Of a stretch of DNA of 64,000 bases, positions 25,572 through 33,392 are shown in pieces. Both the position numbers and the translations under genes were made by a program. How positions within the stretch are numbered: the first letter of the stretch is position 1; each line of letters begins with the position of its first letter. The notes beneath the pieces were generated by a model that ran no database searches, was not told where the DNA came from, and saw only the letters and a program-made list of their open reading frames with translations. The DNA comes from Aeromicrobium sp. Leaf350 (GTDB taxonomy: Bacteria > Actinomycetota > Actinomycetes > Propionibacteriales > Nocardioidaceae), in assembly GCF_916858655.1 (NCBI RefSeq), contig NZ_CAKASL010000001.1, forward strand, positions 1,302,001-1,366,000. Reading direction: 5' to 3'.

Positions 25572-26217
25572 AGCGAACCCTCCAGGAAGCAGCAGTCATG
25601 ACGGACAGCTGTGCGAGCGTGCCCTTGATGGTCAGGCCCGACTCGAGAGCCGTGAAGATGTCGTCCACGCCGCTGAAGACCCCCGCGAGCTGGTCCGGGG
25701 ATCCAGCGATGCCGTACTCGACCGGCCCCGCACCGAGGCGTAGCTCATCGACTCCGAGCGACCCGTGAGCCTGGACCACCAGGACGTCGGGGATGCCGGT
25801 GATGTCCCGCGTGCATTCCCAGAACTCGGCGGCGGTCTCCCGCCAGGCGCCCGGCGGTGCGGTCAGCGCGACGACGAGAGGCTCAGCAAGACTCGTGTTC
25901 CCTGATGGTGGCTGGACCGGGGACAGACGTGCGTTCAAGGCAACGGTCATGTCCGCATGCGGTTGCTCGGGAATCGCGTTGCTGACGCGCCACTCTCCCG
26001 GTCCGACGTGAATCGCGGCGAGCTGCGGAGTGTCGTGGGATCGGACGACGACCCACCCACCCGCCTGGGCATGGGGCTCGGGACGGTGCTCCTCGCACCA
26101 CGTCCGGAGGCGTCGCGCGATGAGGCGAGCCATCGGGGTGGCGTCATCGTCGAGCACGACCCGATGCCTGACCGACCCGGGTTGAGGGCTGGTGAGCGGT
26201 GGTGCGGCCTGGTTCAT
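25561..26217 (-). CDS. Unknown protein, first gene of amine operon
   Basis: 218 aa, soluble. I do not recognise a family. The last ~60 residues (SPDQLAGVFSGVDDIFTALE followed by GLTIKGTLAQLSVM) look like the C-terminal part of an SCP-2-type lipid or CoA-ester binding fold, and the middle (SNAIPEQPHADMTVALNARL) is beta-rich. It begins 157 bp from the divergent permease gene and overlaps the PuuA-like gene by 11 bp. Its position as lead gene suggests a specific role, perhaps binding substrate or helping the ligase; unproven. Confidence 0.65.
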   Translation of the reverse strand: MNQAAPPLTSPQPGSVRHRVVLDDDATPMARLIARRLRTWCEEHRPEPHAQAGGWVVVRSHDTPQLAAIHVGPGEWRVSNAIPEQPHADMTVALNARLSPVQPPSGNTSLAEPLVVALTAPPGAWRETAAEFWECTRDITGIPDVLVVQAHGSLGVDELRLGAGPVEYGIAGSPDQLAGVFSGVDDIFTALESGLTIKGTLAQLSVMTAASWRVRYGF

Positions 26218-26273
26218 GGCGCCGTCCCTTCTCGTCCTGCACGAGGCGTTCGACTCGTGACGGCTCGAACCTT

Positions 26274-26298
26274 GTCATACGACTAGGTCACTTGACAA
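26274..26298. promoter_or_regulatory. Operator-like site, divergent amine operons
   Basis: GTCATACGACTAGGTCAC followed by TTGACAA, matching in 20 of about 25 positions the site at 27848-27872. It lies between the unknown gene (minus) and the permease (plus), where it could serve both promoters. Probable target of the TetR protein encoded at 17856. Confidence 0.6.
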
Positions 26299-26373
26299 CC
26301 TTTCGGCCGATCTTCATCATCGAGCCACCCCACCGGGCCCACCGAGGACCGGGGTCTCACCAAAGGAACCGCC

Positions 26374-27819
26374 ATGCCGACCATCCAGCCCGACCCCGAC
26401 AACCCGCCCCACCAGCTCGCTCGCACGCTTGGCGTGCCGCAGATCGTCTTCATGGTGGTCGCCATGGCCGCCCCGTTGACGGTCGTCGCTGGCGTCGTCC
26501 CCCTGATGGTGGCGCTCGGCAACGGATCAGGCGTGCCGCTGAACTTCGTCTTGGTGGGCGCGGTGCTGCTGCTCTTCACCGTCGGCTTCTCCGCCATCAC
26601 GCCCGAGATCGAGGACGCCGGCGCGTTCTCCTCCTACGTCAACAAGGGGCTCGGGAGTGTCGCAGGACTTGGTGCGGCCGCACTCGCCGTCACCACCTAC
26701 GCCCTGCTCCTTGTCGCCGTATGTGCCTACCTCGGCGCGGCTTCCCGGTCAGCGATCTCCTCGCTGACGGGAGCCGACGTTCCGTGGTGGTCACTGACGG
26801 CGGCGTCCATCGCGCTCATCGCCTTCCTCGGGTACCGGAACATCGAGATGAGCGCTCGCGTGCTCGGAGCCCTGCTGGTCGCTGAGATCGCGGTGGTCGC
26901 AGCACTGGACCTCGGCATCGTCCTCCGCGGCGGTCACGAGGGCATCACGGCGAGCCCGCTCGGATGGGACGCGTTCACCCAGGGAGCCGTCGGCACCGGG
27001 ATCATGTTCGCGATCTTCGGATTCATCGGTTTCGAGGCGACTGCCGTCTTCCGCTCCGAGGCCAAGGACCCGGACGTGACCATCCCGCGTGCCACCTACA
27101 CGGCGGTGCTGCTGATTGCGGGGACCTACGCACTGTCTGCCTGGGCCGTCGTGAACGGCGCCGGGTCCGGGCGCGTCGTTAAGCTCGCTCAAACCGACCC
27201 CGAGGGGCTCGTGCCGACGCTGGCAGACGAGTTCGTGTCGACCTTCGCGCAGGACGCCATGCAGGTGCTGCTCGCCACCAGCTTCTTCGCCTGCGCCCTG
27301 ACCGCTCACAACGTCGTCTCGCGGTACATCTTCGACCTGGGCTCGAAGGGATCGCTGCCGCGCCGCCTGGGACGCGCACACCCTCGTCATCGCTCACCAC
27401 ACGTGGCCTCGCTCGTCACCACGGCGGCGGTGTCGGCCGCGGTCGTCATCACGATCGCGACCGGCCTCGACCCGGTCCTGGAGGTGTACGCCTGGTTCGG
27501 CGGGGCGGGGACCCTCGGGCTCATCGCTCTGCTGGCCCTGACGTCGCTCGCGATTGCCATCCACTTCCTGCGCCACTCCGGGCGTGTCTCCGTCTGGCGC
27601 GGCATCGCGGCACCCGGTCTGGCCTCGGTCAGCCTCGTCGGAATCGCGGCACTGGTGATCGACAACTTCCCTCTCTTGATCGGCTCCAACGGGCTGGCCG
27701 TGACCTTCGGAGGCGTGCTTGTGCTGTCGTTCCTCGCCGGCGCGACCTGGGGGCTGGTGCGCCGCGTGCGAACTCCCGCCGCGACCTCGGCGCGTGACGA
27801 CGGAGCGGGTGCGTCTTGA
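26374..27819 (+). CDS. APC-family amino acid/amine permease
   Basis: 481 aa, about 12 transmembrane helices. The N-terminal LGVPQIVFMVVAMAAPLTVV and FIGFEATAVFRSEAKDP segments are typical of the amino acid-polyamine-organocation superfamily; the second corresponds to the conserved helix 6/loop region. It imports an amino acid or amine by proton or sodium coupling. It is divergent from the gamma-glutamyl operon, as PuuP is from its pathway genes, so it is the probable importer of the pathway substrate. A matching operator element lies about 76 bp upstream. Confidence 0.9.
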   Translation: MPTIQPDPDNPPHQLARTLGVPQIVFMVVAMAAPLTVVAGVVPLMVALGNGSGVPLNFVLVGAVLLLFTVGFSAITPEIEDAGAFSSYVNKGLGSVAGLGAAALAVTTYALLLVAVCAYLGAASRSAISSLTGADVPWWSLTAASIALIAFLGYRNIEMSARVLGALLVAEIAVVAALDLGIVLRGGHEGITASPLGWDAFTQGAVGTGIMFAIFGFIGFEATAVFRSEAKDPDVTIPRATYTAVLLIAGTYALSAWAVVNGAGSGRVVKLAQTDPEGLVPTLADEFVSTFAQDAMQVLLATSFFACALTAHNVVSRYIFDLGSKGSLPRRLGRAHPRHRSPHVASLVTTAAVSAAVVITIATGLDPVLEVYAWFGGAGTLGLIALLALTSLAIAIHFLRHSGRVSVWRGIAAPGLASVSLVGIAALVIDNFPLLIGSNGLAVTFGGVLVLSFLAGATWGLVRRVRTPAATSARDDGAGAS

Positions 27820-27847
27820 CGATCGTGACCCGGGACACACATACTGA

Positions 27848-27872
27848 GTCATACGACTCGATCATTTGACCA
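27848..27872. promoter_or_regulatory. Operator-like site before the monooxygenase
   Basis: GTCATACGACTCGATCAT followed by TTGACCAA, 40 bp upstream of the monooxygenase ATG. It includes the inverted repeat GAGTC/GACTC around ATAC (27846-27859) and a half-site TTTGACCAA also found in the 17720-17761 array. Confidence 0.6.
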
Positions 27873-27911
27873 ACTTGAGCTTCTGCTCCCATCCCATCAA
27901 GGACGTGCACC

Positions 27912-29426
27912 ATGAAGGACGCTCAGACCGTCGAGACCGCGGACATCGTCGTGATCGGCGCTGGCCTCTCCGGTGTCGGCGCCACGAAGTTCCTGGCCGA
28001 CGACTTCCCCGACAAGAAGATCCTCCTGCTCGAGGGCCGCAACGCCGTCGGTGGCACGTGGGACCTGTTCAAGTACCCCGGCGTCCGCTCCGACGACTCG
28101 GTCCACACCTACGGCTATGGCTTCAAGCCGTGGATGCATCAGGACGCGATCGCGGACGGACCGCTGATCCGTGACTACATCTCCGAGACCGTGACGGACT
28201 TCGGACTCGACGACATGCTGCGACTCCGCCACCGCGTCACCTCGGCCGAGTGGTCGAGCACCGAGGGGTGCTGGACGCTGGGTGTCAGCGTCACGGACGA
28301 CGACGGCACGGAGTCGACGAGGTCGATCGTCACGAAGTTCGTCTTCAGCGGAACCGGCTACTACGACTACAGCAATGCCTACGAACCTCGCTTCGAGGGA
28401 CGCGAGGACTTCCAGGGGACGATCCTGCACCCGCAGCACTGGCCCGAGGACTTCGACTACAGCGGCCAGCGCGTGGTCATCATCGGCAGCGGCGCGACCG
28501 CCGTGACGATGCTGCCGGCGATGCTGAAGGGCGAGCGGTCGGCGGCTCACGTCACGATGCTGCAGCGCACTCCCAGCTACGTCGCCTCCGTCCCTCGAAT
28601 CGACAAGACGGCCCAGCGACTCATGAAGGTTCTGGGGACCGAGCGGGGGTATGCCGCCACACGACGCAAGAACATCTGGTCCGACCACCTCATCGTGACC
28701 GTCCTGAGCAAGTTCCCCAAGTTCGGCCGCCGCCTCCTCCGGAAGATGACGGCCAAGCAGCTCCCGCACGACTTCGACGTCGACACCCACTTCGCGCCGC
28801 CGTACAGCCCGTGGGACCAGCGTCTCTGCGTCACTCCCGACAACGAGTTCTTCCGAGCCCTGAGCGACGGAAGCGCGGATGTGGTGACCGAGCAGATCGA
28901 TCGGTTCACGAGCGACGGTGTCCTGCTGCAGTCCGGGCGATTGCTCGAGGCCGATGTCATCGTCACGGCGACGGGTCTGCAGATGCAGATGCTCGGCGGG
29001 ATCGAGCCGACGGTGGACGGCGCACCGGTGACGTTCTCCGATCGGGTGCTCTACCGAGGTGCCCTGATCTCCGGTGTCCCGAACTGGGCGATGATGCTCG
29101 GCTACACGAAGGCGACCTGGACCCTGAGGATCGGCAACGTGGCCCGACTGGCCGCCGACATCATTCGCGAGATGGACGCGAAGGGCTACGACATGGCCAC
29201 ACCTGTCGCTCCCGAGGGGATCGAGACGCAGGACCTGTTCGATCTGTCCGCCGGCTACATGCAGCGCGCCCGCAACATCCTTCCGCGTCAGGGGACGACG
29301 ATGCCGTGGCAGATGCACACGACGTTCGTGAAGGACAATCGCTTGTTCCGGGGTCGTCTGGTGGACGAGACCATCCAGTTCGCGACCAAGGCAGACGCGG
29401 ACGTGACCGTCGGGGCCGCATCGTGA
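27912..29426 (+). CDS. Baeyer-Villiger monooxygenase, EthA-like
   Basis: 504 aa. Two Rossmann motifs: VIGAGLSGVGATKFLA (FAD) and VIIGSGATAVTMLP (NADPH). Between them is FQGTILHPQHWP, matching the Baeyer-Villiger fingerprint F-x-G-x3-H-x3-W-P. The segments GGTWDLFKYPGVRSDDSVHT and GTPYSPWDQRLC-type APPYSPWDQRLCVTP resemble the EthA subfamily of Mycobacterium. It inserts oxygen next to a ketone to give an ester or lactone, or oxidises S or N. The next gene is an esterase, overlapped by GTGA, consistent with hydrolysis of the ester product. Confidence 0.9.
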   Translation: MKDAQTVETADIVVIGAGLSGVGATKFLADDFPDKKILLLEGRNAVGGTWDLFKYPGVRSDDSVHTYGYGFKPWMHQDAIADGPLIRDYISETVTDFGLDDMLRLRHRVTSAEWSSTEGCWTLGVSVTDDDGTESTRSIVTKFVFSGTGYYDYSNAYEPRFEGREDFQGTILHPQHWPEDFDYSGQRVVIIGSGATAVTMLPAMLKGERSAAHVTMLQRTPSYVASVPRIDKTAQRLMKVLGTERGYAATRRKNIWSDHLIVTVLSKFPKFGRRLLRKMTAKQLPHDFDVDTHFAPPYSPWDQRLCVTPDNEFFRALSDGSADVVTEQIDRFTSDGVLLQSGRLLEADVIVTATGLQMQMLGGIEPTVDGAPVTFSDRVLYRGALISGVPNWAMMLGYTKATWTLRIGNVARLAADIIREMDAKGYDMATPVAPEGIETQDLFDLSAGYMQRARNILPRQGTTMPWQMHTTFVKDNRLFRGRLVDETIQFATKADADVTVGAAS

Positions 29427-30502
29427 GCGGCCTGGGGCCGACGCCGTCACAACGCCTGCAACGCGCCATCGTGATCGCGATCAGCCGCGTCCCTGCTCCG
29501 CTGCTTCGCCTCGTGACGCGACCGCCTCGCAACCGCGACGGAGCTCGGATGGCGCCCGACGTGGCCCTGTTGATGGCGATCACCGCGTCCGGTGACGACT
29601 ACAGCGACATGTCGCCCGCGGACGCTCGGCGAAGCACTGAAGGTGAGGCGGCCCTGTTCGGCGAGCGAGTCCGGCCGTGCGTGGTCGAGGAAGAGCTGGA
29701 TCTCGGTGACGGCCTGCTTGCGACTCGGCTCAGCGACGGTCGGAGCAACGATGCCCTGATCCTTTTCTTCCACGGCGGCGGGTTCGTCCTGGGCAGCCGC
29801 TCCAGTTACCTGGCTCCTGCGCGACTGCTCGCTCAGGGAACGGGCGCGGACGTCGTGTCAGTCGAGTACCGACTCGCGCCGGAGGACCCGTTCCCCGCGT
29901 GCCATGAGGACGCGATCACTGCCTGGCGATACCTGGTCGAGCACGCGCGCCGTTGGGGGGTGGACCCTCGACGGATCGCCGTGGCCGGCGAAAGTGCCGG
30001 CGGCAACATCGCCGCGGTCCTGTCACAGGTACTTCGCGACGATGATGTCCGTCCTGTGCTCCAGGTGCTCATCCAACCGGTGACTGACATTTCCGTTCAT
30101 CGCGCGTCTCAGGATGAATTCTCAGCGTCGCCGGCGCTGTCCGCCAAGCAGGTCGACTGGTTCATGAAGCACTACCTTCCCGAGGGCACCGATCACCGTG
30201 ATCCTCGCGTCTCTCCCTTGCTCGCGGACGACCTCACCGGACTGCCCCCAGCCATCGTCGCCGTTGGTGGTTTCGACCCACTGCGCGATGACGGGCTGGC
30301 GTACGCGACCTCCCTGCTCAAGAGCGGCGTGCCCGTGCGAGTGGTGGAGGAGCCGGACAACGTGCACGGTTACATCGCTTTCACGGCGTTGAGTCCGACG
30401 AGCAAGCGTGCGACTCAACGCCTCGCGGAGGCGATCAAGACCGGCCTGGCCGGTAGTACAGGCGTCGGCTCGGCCGGTCCCACCACTCGCGGCGGACGCT
30501 GA
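29423..30502 (+). CDS. Alpha/beta hydrolase, HSL-type esterase
   Basis: 359 aa from the GTG at 29423, which overlaps the monooxygenase stop as GTGA. Hormone-sensitive-lipase family: oxyanion HGGG (117-120), nucleophile Ser191 in GESAGG, then Asp in GGFDPLRDDG and His in NVHGYIAF. It probably hydrolyses the ester or lactone formed by the Baeyer-Villiger enzyme. The alcohol and aldehyde dehydrogenases of the divergent operon could take the alcohol further. The N-terminal ~45 residues form a basic/hydrophobic cap. Confidence 0.9.
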   Translation: MSGLGPTPSQRLQRAIVIAISRVPAPLLRLVTRPPRNRDGARMAPDVALLMAITASGDDYSDMSPADARRSTEGEAALFGERVRPCVVEEELDLGDGLLATRLSDGRSNDALILFFHGGGFVLGSRSSYLAPARLLAQGTGADVVSVEYRLAPEDPFPACHEDAITAWRYLVEHARRWGVDPRRIAVAGESAGGNIAAVLSQVLRDDDVRPVLQVLIQPVTDISVHRASQDEFSASPALSAKQVDWFMKHYLPEGTDHRDPRVSPLLADDLTGLPPAIVAVGGFDPLRDDGLAYATSLLKSGVPVRVVEEPDNVHGYIAFTALSPTSKRATQRLAEAIKTGLAGSTGVGSAGPTTRGGR

Positions 30503-30750
30503 CCCTGGAACAGACCCGGGATCAGCCGGGCCAGACGTCGCACCCCCGCCTCAGCAGTTCAGCCGCGATCCGATCGAGACCCCGCGGCCAACTTTGCCGA
30601 ACCCTCGCTGCCTGCGAGCACCCCCAACGATCTCCAAACGAGACCGCTGTCCACTGCGGCGCCGCAGGAAAGCCCTGTCGCGAGGACTACTCGCCGAGGC
30701 GATCGTTCGACCCTCTCCGAACGGCTCGATCGCACGAGATTCTTTGGAGT
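30503..30750. other. Intergenic region before repeat module B
   Basis: About 250 bp after the esterase stop. No gene, clear terminator or promoter is visible. Confidence 0.4.
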
Positions 30751-31086
30751 ATGTGGGCAGAATGTGGGCACGAATCCGCCGCGGCACTCGGCGCAAGGTG
30801 AACCCGTGCCCTGCGCTTCCAGGCAAATACGGTGGAACTGTGGCGCCCATGGCGGTGGGACTTGACCCCACAACCACAAACAAGAAGACCCCCGAAAAAC
30901 ACTGCAACTGCAGTAACTTTCGGGGGTCTTCGTCACGCGGTGGCGGTGGGATTTGAACTCGTTCTTGGCAGTTCTCTGACCTGCGGCGATGCCCGGGATG
31001 GCCTGGAATTGCAGTTATTCTGTCTCACCTCGAGACTGCTCGTTTCACTCCAAATCACGGGCAAATGTGGGCAAAATGTGGGCACG
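30751..31086. repeat. Direct repeat module B (336 bp, att-like)
   Basis: Same order and spacing as module A: 22-bp motif beginning ATGTGGGCAGAATGTGGG (30751-30772), 75 bp of diverged sequence, GGCGGTGGGACTTGA (30851-30865), a hairpin, GGCGGTGGGATTTGAACTCG (30942-30961), GTTTCACTCCAAATCACGG and a second 22-bp motif (31065-31086). From the first GGCGGTGGGA on, the copies are similar throughout; the 75 bp before it are not. Same orientation as module A, 18.3 kb away. Possible attachment-site remnant. Confidence 0.8.
30884..30931. repeat. Nested hairpin in module B
   Basis: Perfect 14-bp arms GAAGACCCCCGAAA (30884-30897) and TTTCGGGGGTCTTC (30918-30931), with an inner near-palindrome ACTGCAACTGCAGT (30901-30914). 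Relative to module A the outer arms differ by compensating changes on both sides, so pairing is conserved. Confidence 0.75.
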
Positions 31087-31126
31087 GTGGCCGTTCTCCA
31101 CGAACCCACGGTGGGTTTGACTGGGA

Positions 31127-32368
31127 CTACGCGGGCAGTTCGCCGCAGCTCTCCGGATCGGGCACTAGGTATCGATCGCCGATATCCGTGTGGCCGCCCT
31201 GATTGAACACGTCTGTCGCGAGTCCACGCGCCGCCCGAATCAGTTCAGGTTCTGTACTTGGGTCCAAAACATCTGCGACCGAACTGAACCGATGCACCGG
31301 CTCAGCTGGCTCGACGAGGATCTCGCGGTGTTCGAACAGACGGATGTAGAACGGATCGGGCGCCTGGTGTATTTGCACACGAACGGAGAACTCGCCAAAC
31401 ACGTTGAGCATCTCGCTGGCCTTCGAGGCCAGCCACAGGCCATGAGCAATCCCTTCTTGAAGATCGTGAGGGTCTAGGTGCGCCCGAGGTAGGTCGCGCA
31501 CCGCATCAATAGACAGAGCCCAGACAGTCGCCCCGCTATCTCGGATGCTCACGATCGATGTGGGCACGTCCAGTCCCTCGTCTCGGTCATACCAACGTCG
31601 CAGACCTGGCCGTGGATGGATCCAACCGAACGTCCGACCCATCAACGCCTTCACGGGGTTCGATTCCCGACTAGCTTCGACGACGGCCCTAAACTCCTGA
31701 TTGCTCACCCGACCAAGGTGCAACGGTCGCGGCCGATGGGGGACAGCGCTCACCGTCATCCAGACCGACGACACGTCTCGCACCTGTGCCATCGCGTCCT
31801 CGGCAAGGTCTACGAGCTCGGCATCTACCTGCTCGCGCGCAGCCCGGCGATCTCGGTAGGCAGCATCGAGCTGCCGCTCTGACAAGAAGGTCGTCTGCGC
31901 CCCGTATCTCACTGGCGCCGTGAATGCAGGGCTGCCTCGCCTCGAGACGAGGTGCGGAGCGTCAGCGCTAGCGGGCACCTCGAGAAACACCACGACATTG
32001 CCGGAATCCACCTCGACCACCGGAGTGAATCTCAGCCCAGGTACTGGCGGTTGGATGGACGACCACGCCACCGCTTGCAACCTTCGCTGCTCGGCGTCGT
32101 TCCACACTAGGCTCGGCTGCACTGCCGTCGCGGCAGAAGAGCCACCTCCCTTTTCGGTGACCCCATAAACCAGAAGTCCGCCTCCGGAGTTCGCCAACGC
32201 ACCGACGTCCTTCGCGAACTCGTCGAGCCCGCCCGAGTCTGGCAACGAGGCCTTCCATTCCAAATCGTGCCTTTCTTCAACCTCCGCCGCGATTGCATCC
32301 CGGACAAGGCCAAAGGTGATCGGTTCCGGGCCTACTCCCAACTCCCGATGTAGTGGGGTGAAGCGCAT
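31127..32368 (-). CDS. AlbA_2/Schlafen-domain DNA-binding protein
   Basis: 413 aa. The N-terminal ~150 residues contain ERHDLEWKASLPD and FAKDVGALANSGGGLLVYGV, the typical E-x-K and A-N-x-x-G-G motifs of the AlbA_2 (Schlafen-type) domain, found in putative transcription factors and defence proteins. The remaining ~260 residues have no motif I can name. The gene lies just outside repeat module B, 66 bp downstream of a small cold-shock-like gene. Role could be regulatory or defence-related; undetermined. Confidence 0.75.
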   Translation of the reverse strand: MRFTPLHRELGVGPEPITFGLVRDAIAAEVEERHDLEWKASLPDSGGLDEFAKDVGALANSGGGLLVYGVTEKGGGSSAATAVQPSLVWNDAEQRRLQAVAWSSIQPPVPGLRFTPVVEVDSGNVVVFLEVPASADAPHLVSRRGSPAFTAPVRYGAQTTFLSERQLDAAYRDRRAAREQVDAELVDLAEDAMAQVRDVSSVWMTVSAVPHRPRPLHLGRVSNQEFRAVVEASRESNPVKALMGRTFGWIHPRPGLRRWYDRDEGLDVPTSIVSIRDSGATVWALSIDAVRDLPRAHLDPHDLQEGIAHGLWLASKASEMLNVFGEFSVRVQIHQAPDPFYIRLFEHREILVEPAEPVHRFSSVADVLDPSTEPELIRAARGLATDVFNQGGHTDIGDRYLVPDPESCGELPA

Positions 32369-32434
32369 GGGTCGGCTCCTCTGTTATCGAAGGGGGACAG
32401 TCTGCCTGAACCGCGCTGGCTCCGGTCGACCAAT

Positions 32435-32668
32435 TCAGAGCCGGCGGATGTTCTCGGCCACGAAGCCACCACCTGAACGAAGGACATCGAACTGCACCCG
32501 GACTCCCACCTCGGTGTCCTTGCTGTCAGTTCCGACGATCGATCCGGGCGTGAAGTAGAGATCGGGACCGCCGTCATCCGCGGCGACGCTGCCCCGATAG
32601 TCGAGGCGCTCGTAGGTCCGCACCGTCCCGCTGGCCTTGATCGCCCTACCCCCGTCCTGGAGTTGCAC
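32435..32668 (-). CDS. Cold-shock-domain-like small protein
   Basis: 77 aa with a GTG start; its first 8 codons overlap the end of the CoA-transferase B gene. The pattern ASGTVRTYERLDYRGSVAAD, DGGPDLYFTPGSI and EVGVRVQFDVL resembles the beta-barrel of CspA-like proteins (G-x-V-x-x-Y/F, D-x-F-x-H), though the RNA-binding aromatic/His positions are altered. It would bind single-stranded nucleic acid. Located 66 bp upstream of the AlbA_2 gene in the same direction, perhaps co-transcribed. The exact start is uncertain. Confidence 0.55.
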   Translation of the reverse strand: MQLQDGGRAIKASGTVRTYERLDYRGSVAADDGGPDLYFTPGSIVGTDSKDTEVGVRVQFDVLRSGGGFVAENIRRL

Positions 32669-33392
32669 TCGGCGAGACCGCTCTGGGAGTTGCGCGATCT
32701 GCGCCAGAGTGACTCACCACTTGGGCATGTTCGGATTGCCACCGAGGCCCGTCACGAAGAGCCAGTCCCGTCGAGTTCATCAACCCAGCAACCGTGCAGC
32801 CGAAAGTCTCGATCACGAGCAGGCCGTCGGAGCGGACCTCAAAAACGCCGTGGTCGGTGTAGACGCGGCTGACGCAGGCGAGCCCGGTTGCGGGGTAGGT
32901 CAGTTCTGGGACGAGCTTGGATCTCCCGTCCTTTCCGAAGAGCGTCATCATGACGAGCACTTCCTTGGCGCCAACCGCGAGATCCATAGCGCCGCCGACC
33001 GCGGGGATCGAGTCGGGAGCTCCGGTGTGCCAGTTGGCGAGGTCGCCGGTCTCGCTGACCTGAAAGGCTCCGAGAACGCAGACGTCGAGATGGCCGCCGC
33101 GCATCATGGCGAAGGAGTCGGCATGGTGGAAGTAGGAGCATCCGGGGGTCTCGATGACGGGCACCTTGCCGGCATTGGTGAGGTCGGGGTCGATCTCGTC
33201 GCCGGTCGCGGCGCGGCCCATGCCAAGCATGCCGTTCTCGGTGTGGAGAACGACACCCGAGTCCAGGTCGAGGTGGTCGGCCACGAGGGTGGGCTGTCCG
33301 ATGCCGAGGTTGACGTACGAACCGCGCGGGATGTCGGCAGCGATGCGTGCTGCTAACTGATCCTTGGTGAGCCGGGAGGCGGCCGTGCTCAT
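32646..33392 (-). CDS. 3-oxoacid CoA-transferase subunit B
   Basis: 248 aa. Catalytic Glu in HTENGMLGMG, then DEIDPDLTNAGK and GGHLDVCVLGAFQVSETGDL, typical of SCOT/PcaJ beta subunits. With subunit A it moves CoA from succinyl-CoA to a 3-oxoacid. ATG overlaps the subunit A stop (ATGA). The body of the protein should end around TGLALRDG; the following ~32 residues read like a run-on into the next gene, so the original stop may have been lost. Last gene of the operon that starts with the luciferase-like monooxygenase. Confidence 0.85.
   Translation of the reverse strand: MSTAASRLTKDQLAARIAADIPRGSYVNLGIGQPTLVADHLDLDSGVVLHTENGMLGMGRAATGDEIDPDLTNAGKVPVIETPGCSYFHHADSFAMMRGGHLDVCVLGAFQVSETGDLANWHTGAPDSIPAVGGAMDLAVGAKEVLVMMTLFGKDGRSKLVPELTYPATGLACVSRVYTDHGVFEVRSDGLLVIETFGCTVAGLMNSTGLALRDGPRWQSEHAQVVSHSGADRATPRAVSPSATPGRG

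Noticed and set aside
28250..29422. N-terminal extension of the esterase as a 750-codon protein
   Set aside because: The extension is an off-frame reading of the monooxygenase gene; the GTG at 29423 overlapping the stop is the natural start.
27897..29450. 517-codon open frame antisense to the Baeyer-Villiger gene
   Set aside because: High-GC shadow of a real gene; no family motifs and no ribosome binding site.
12074..31086. Composite transposon
   Set aside because: The repeats are about 335 bp, contain no transposase and have no terminal inverted repeats or target duplication that I can see.
12074..31086. CRISPR-like repeats (22-bp motifs)
   Set aside because: Only four copies in two places, with no regular spacer array and no cas genes.
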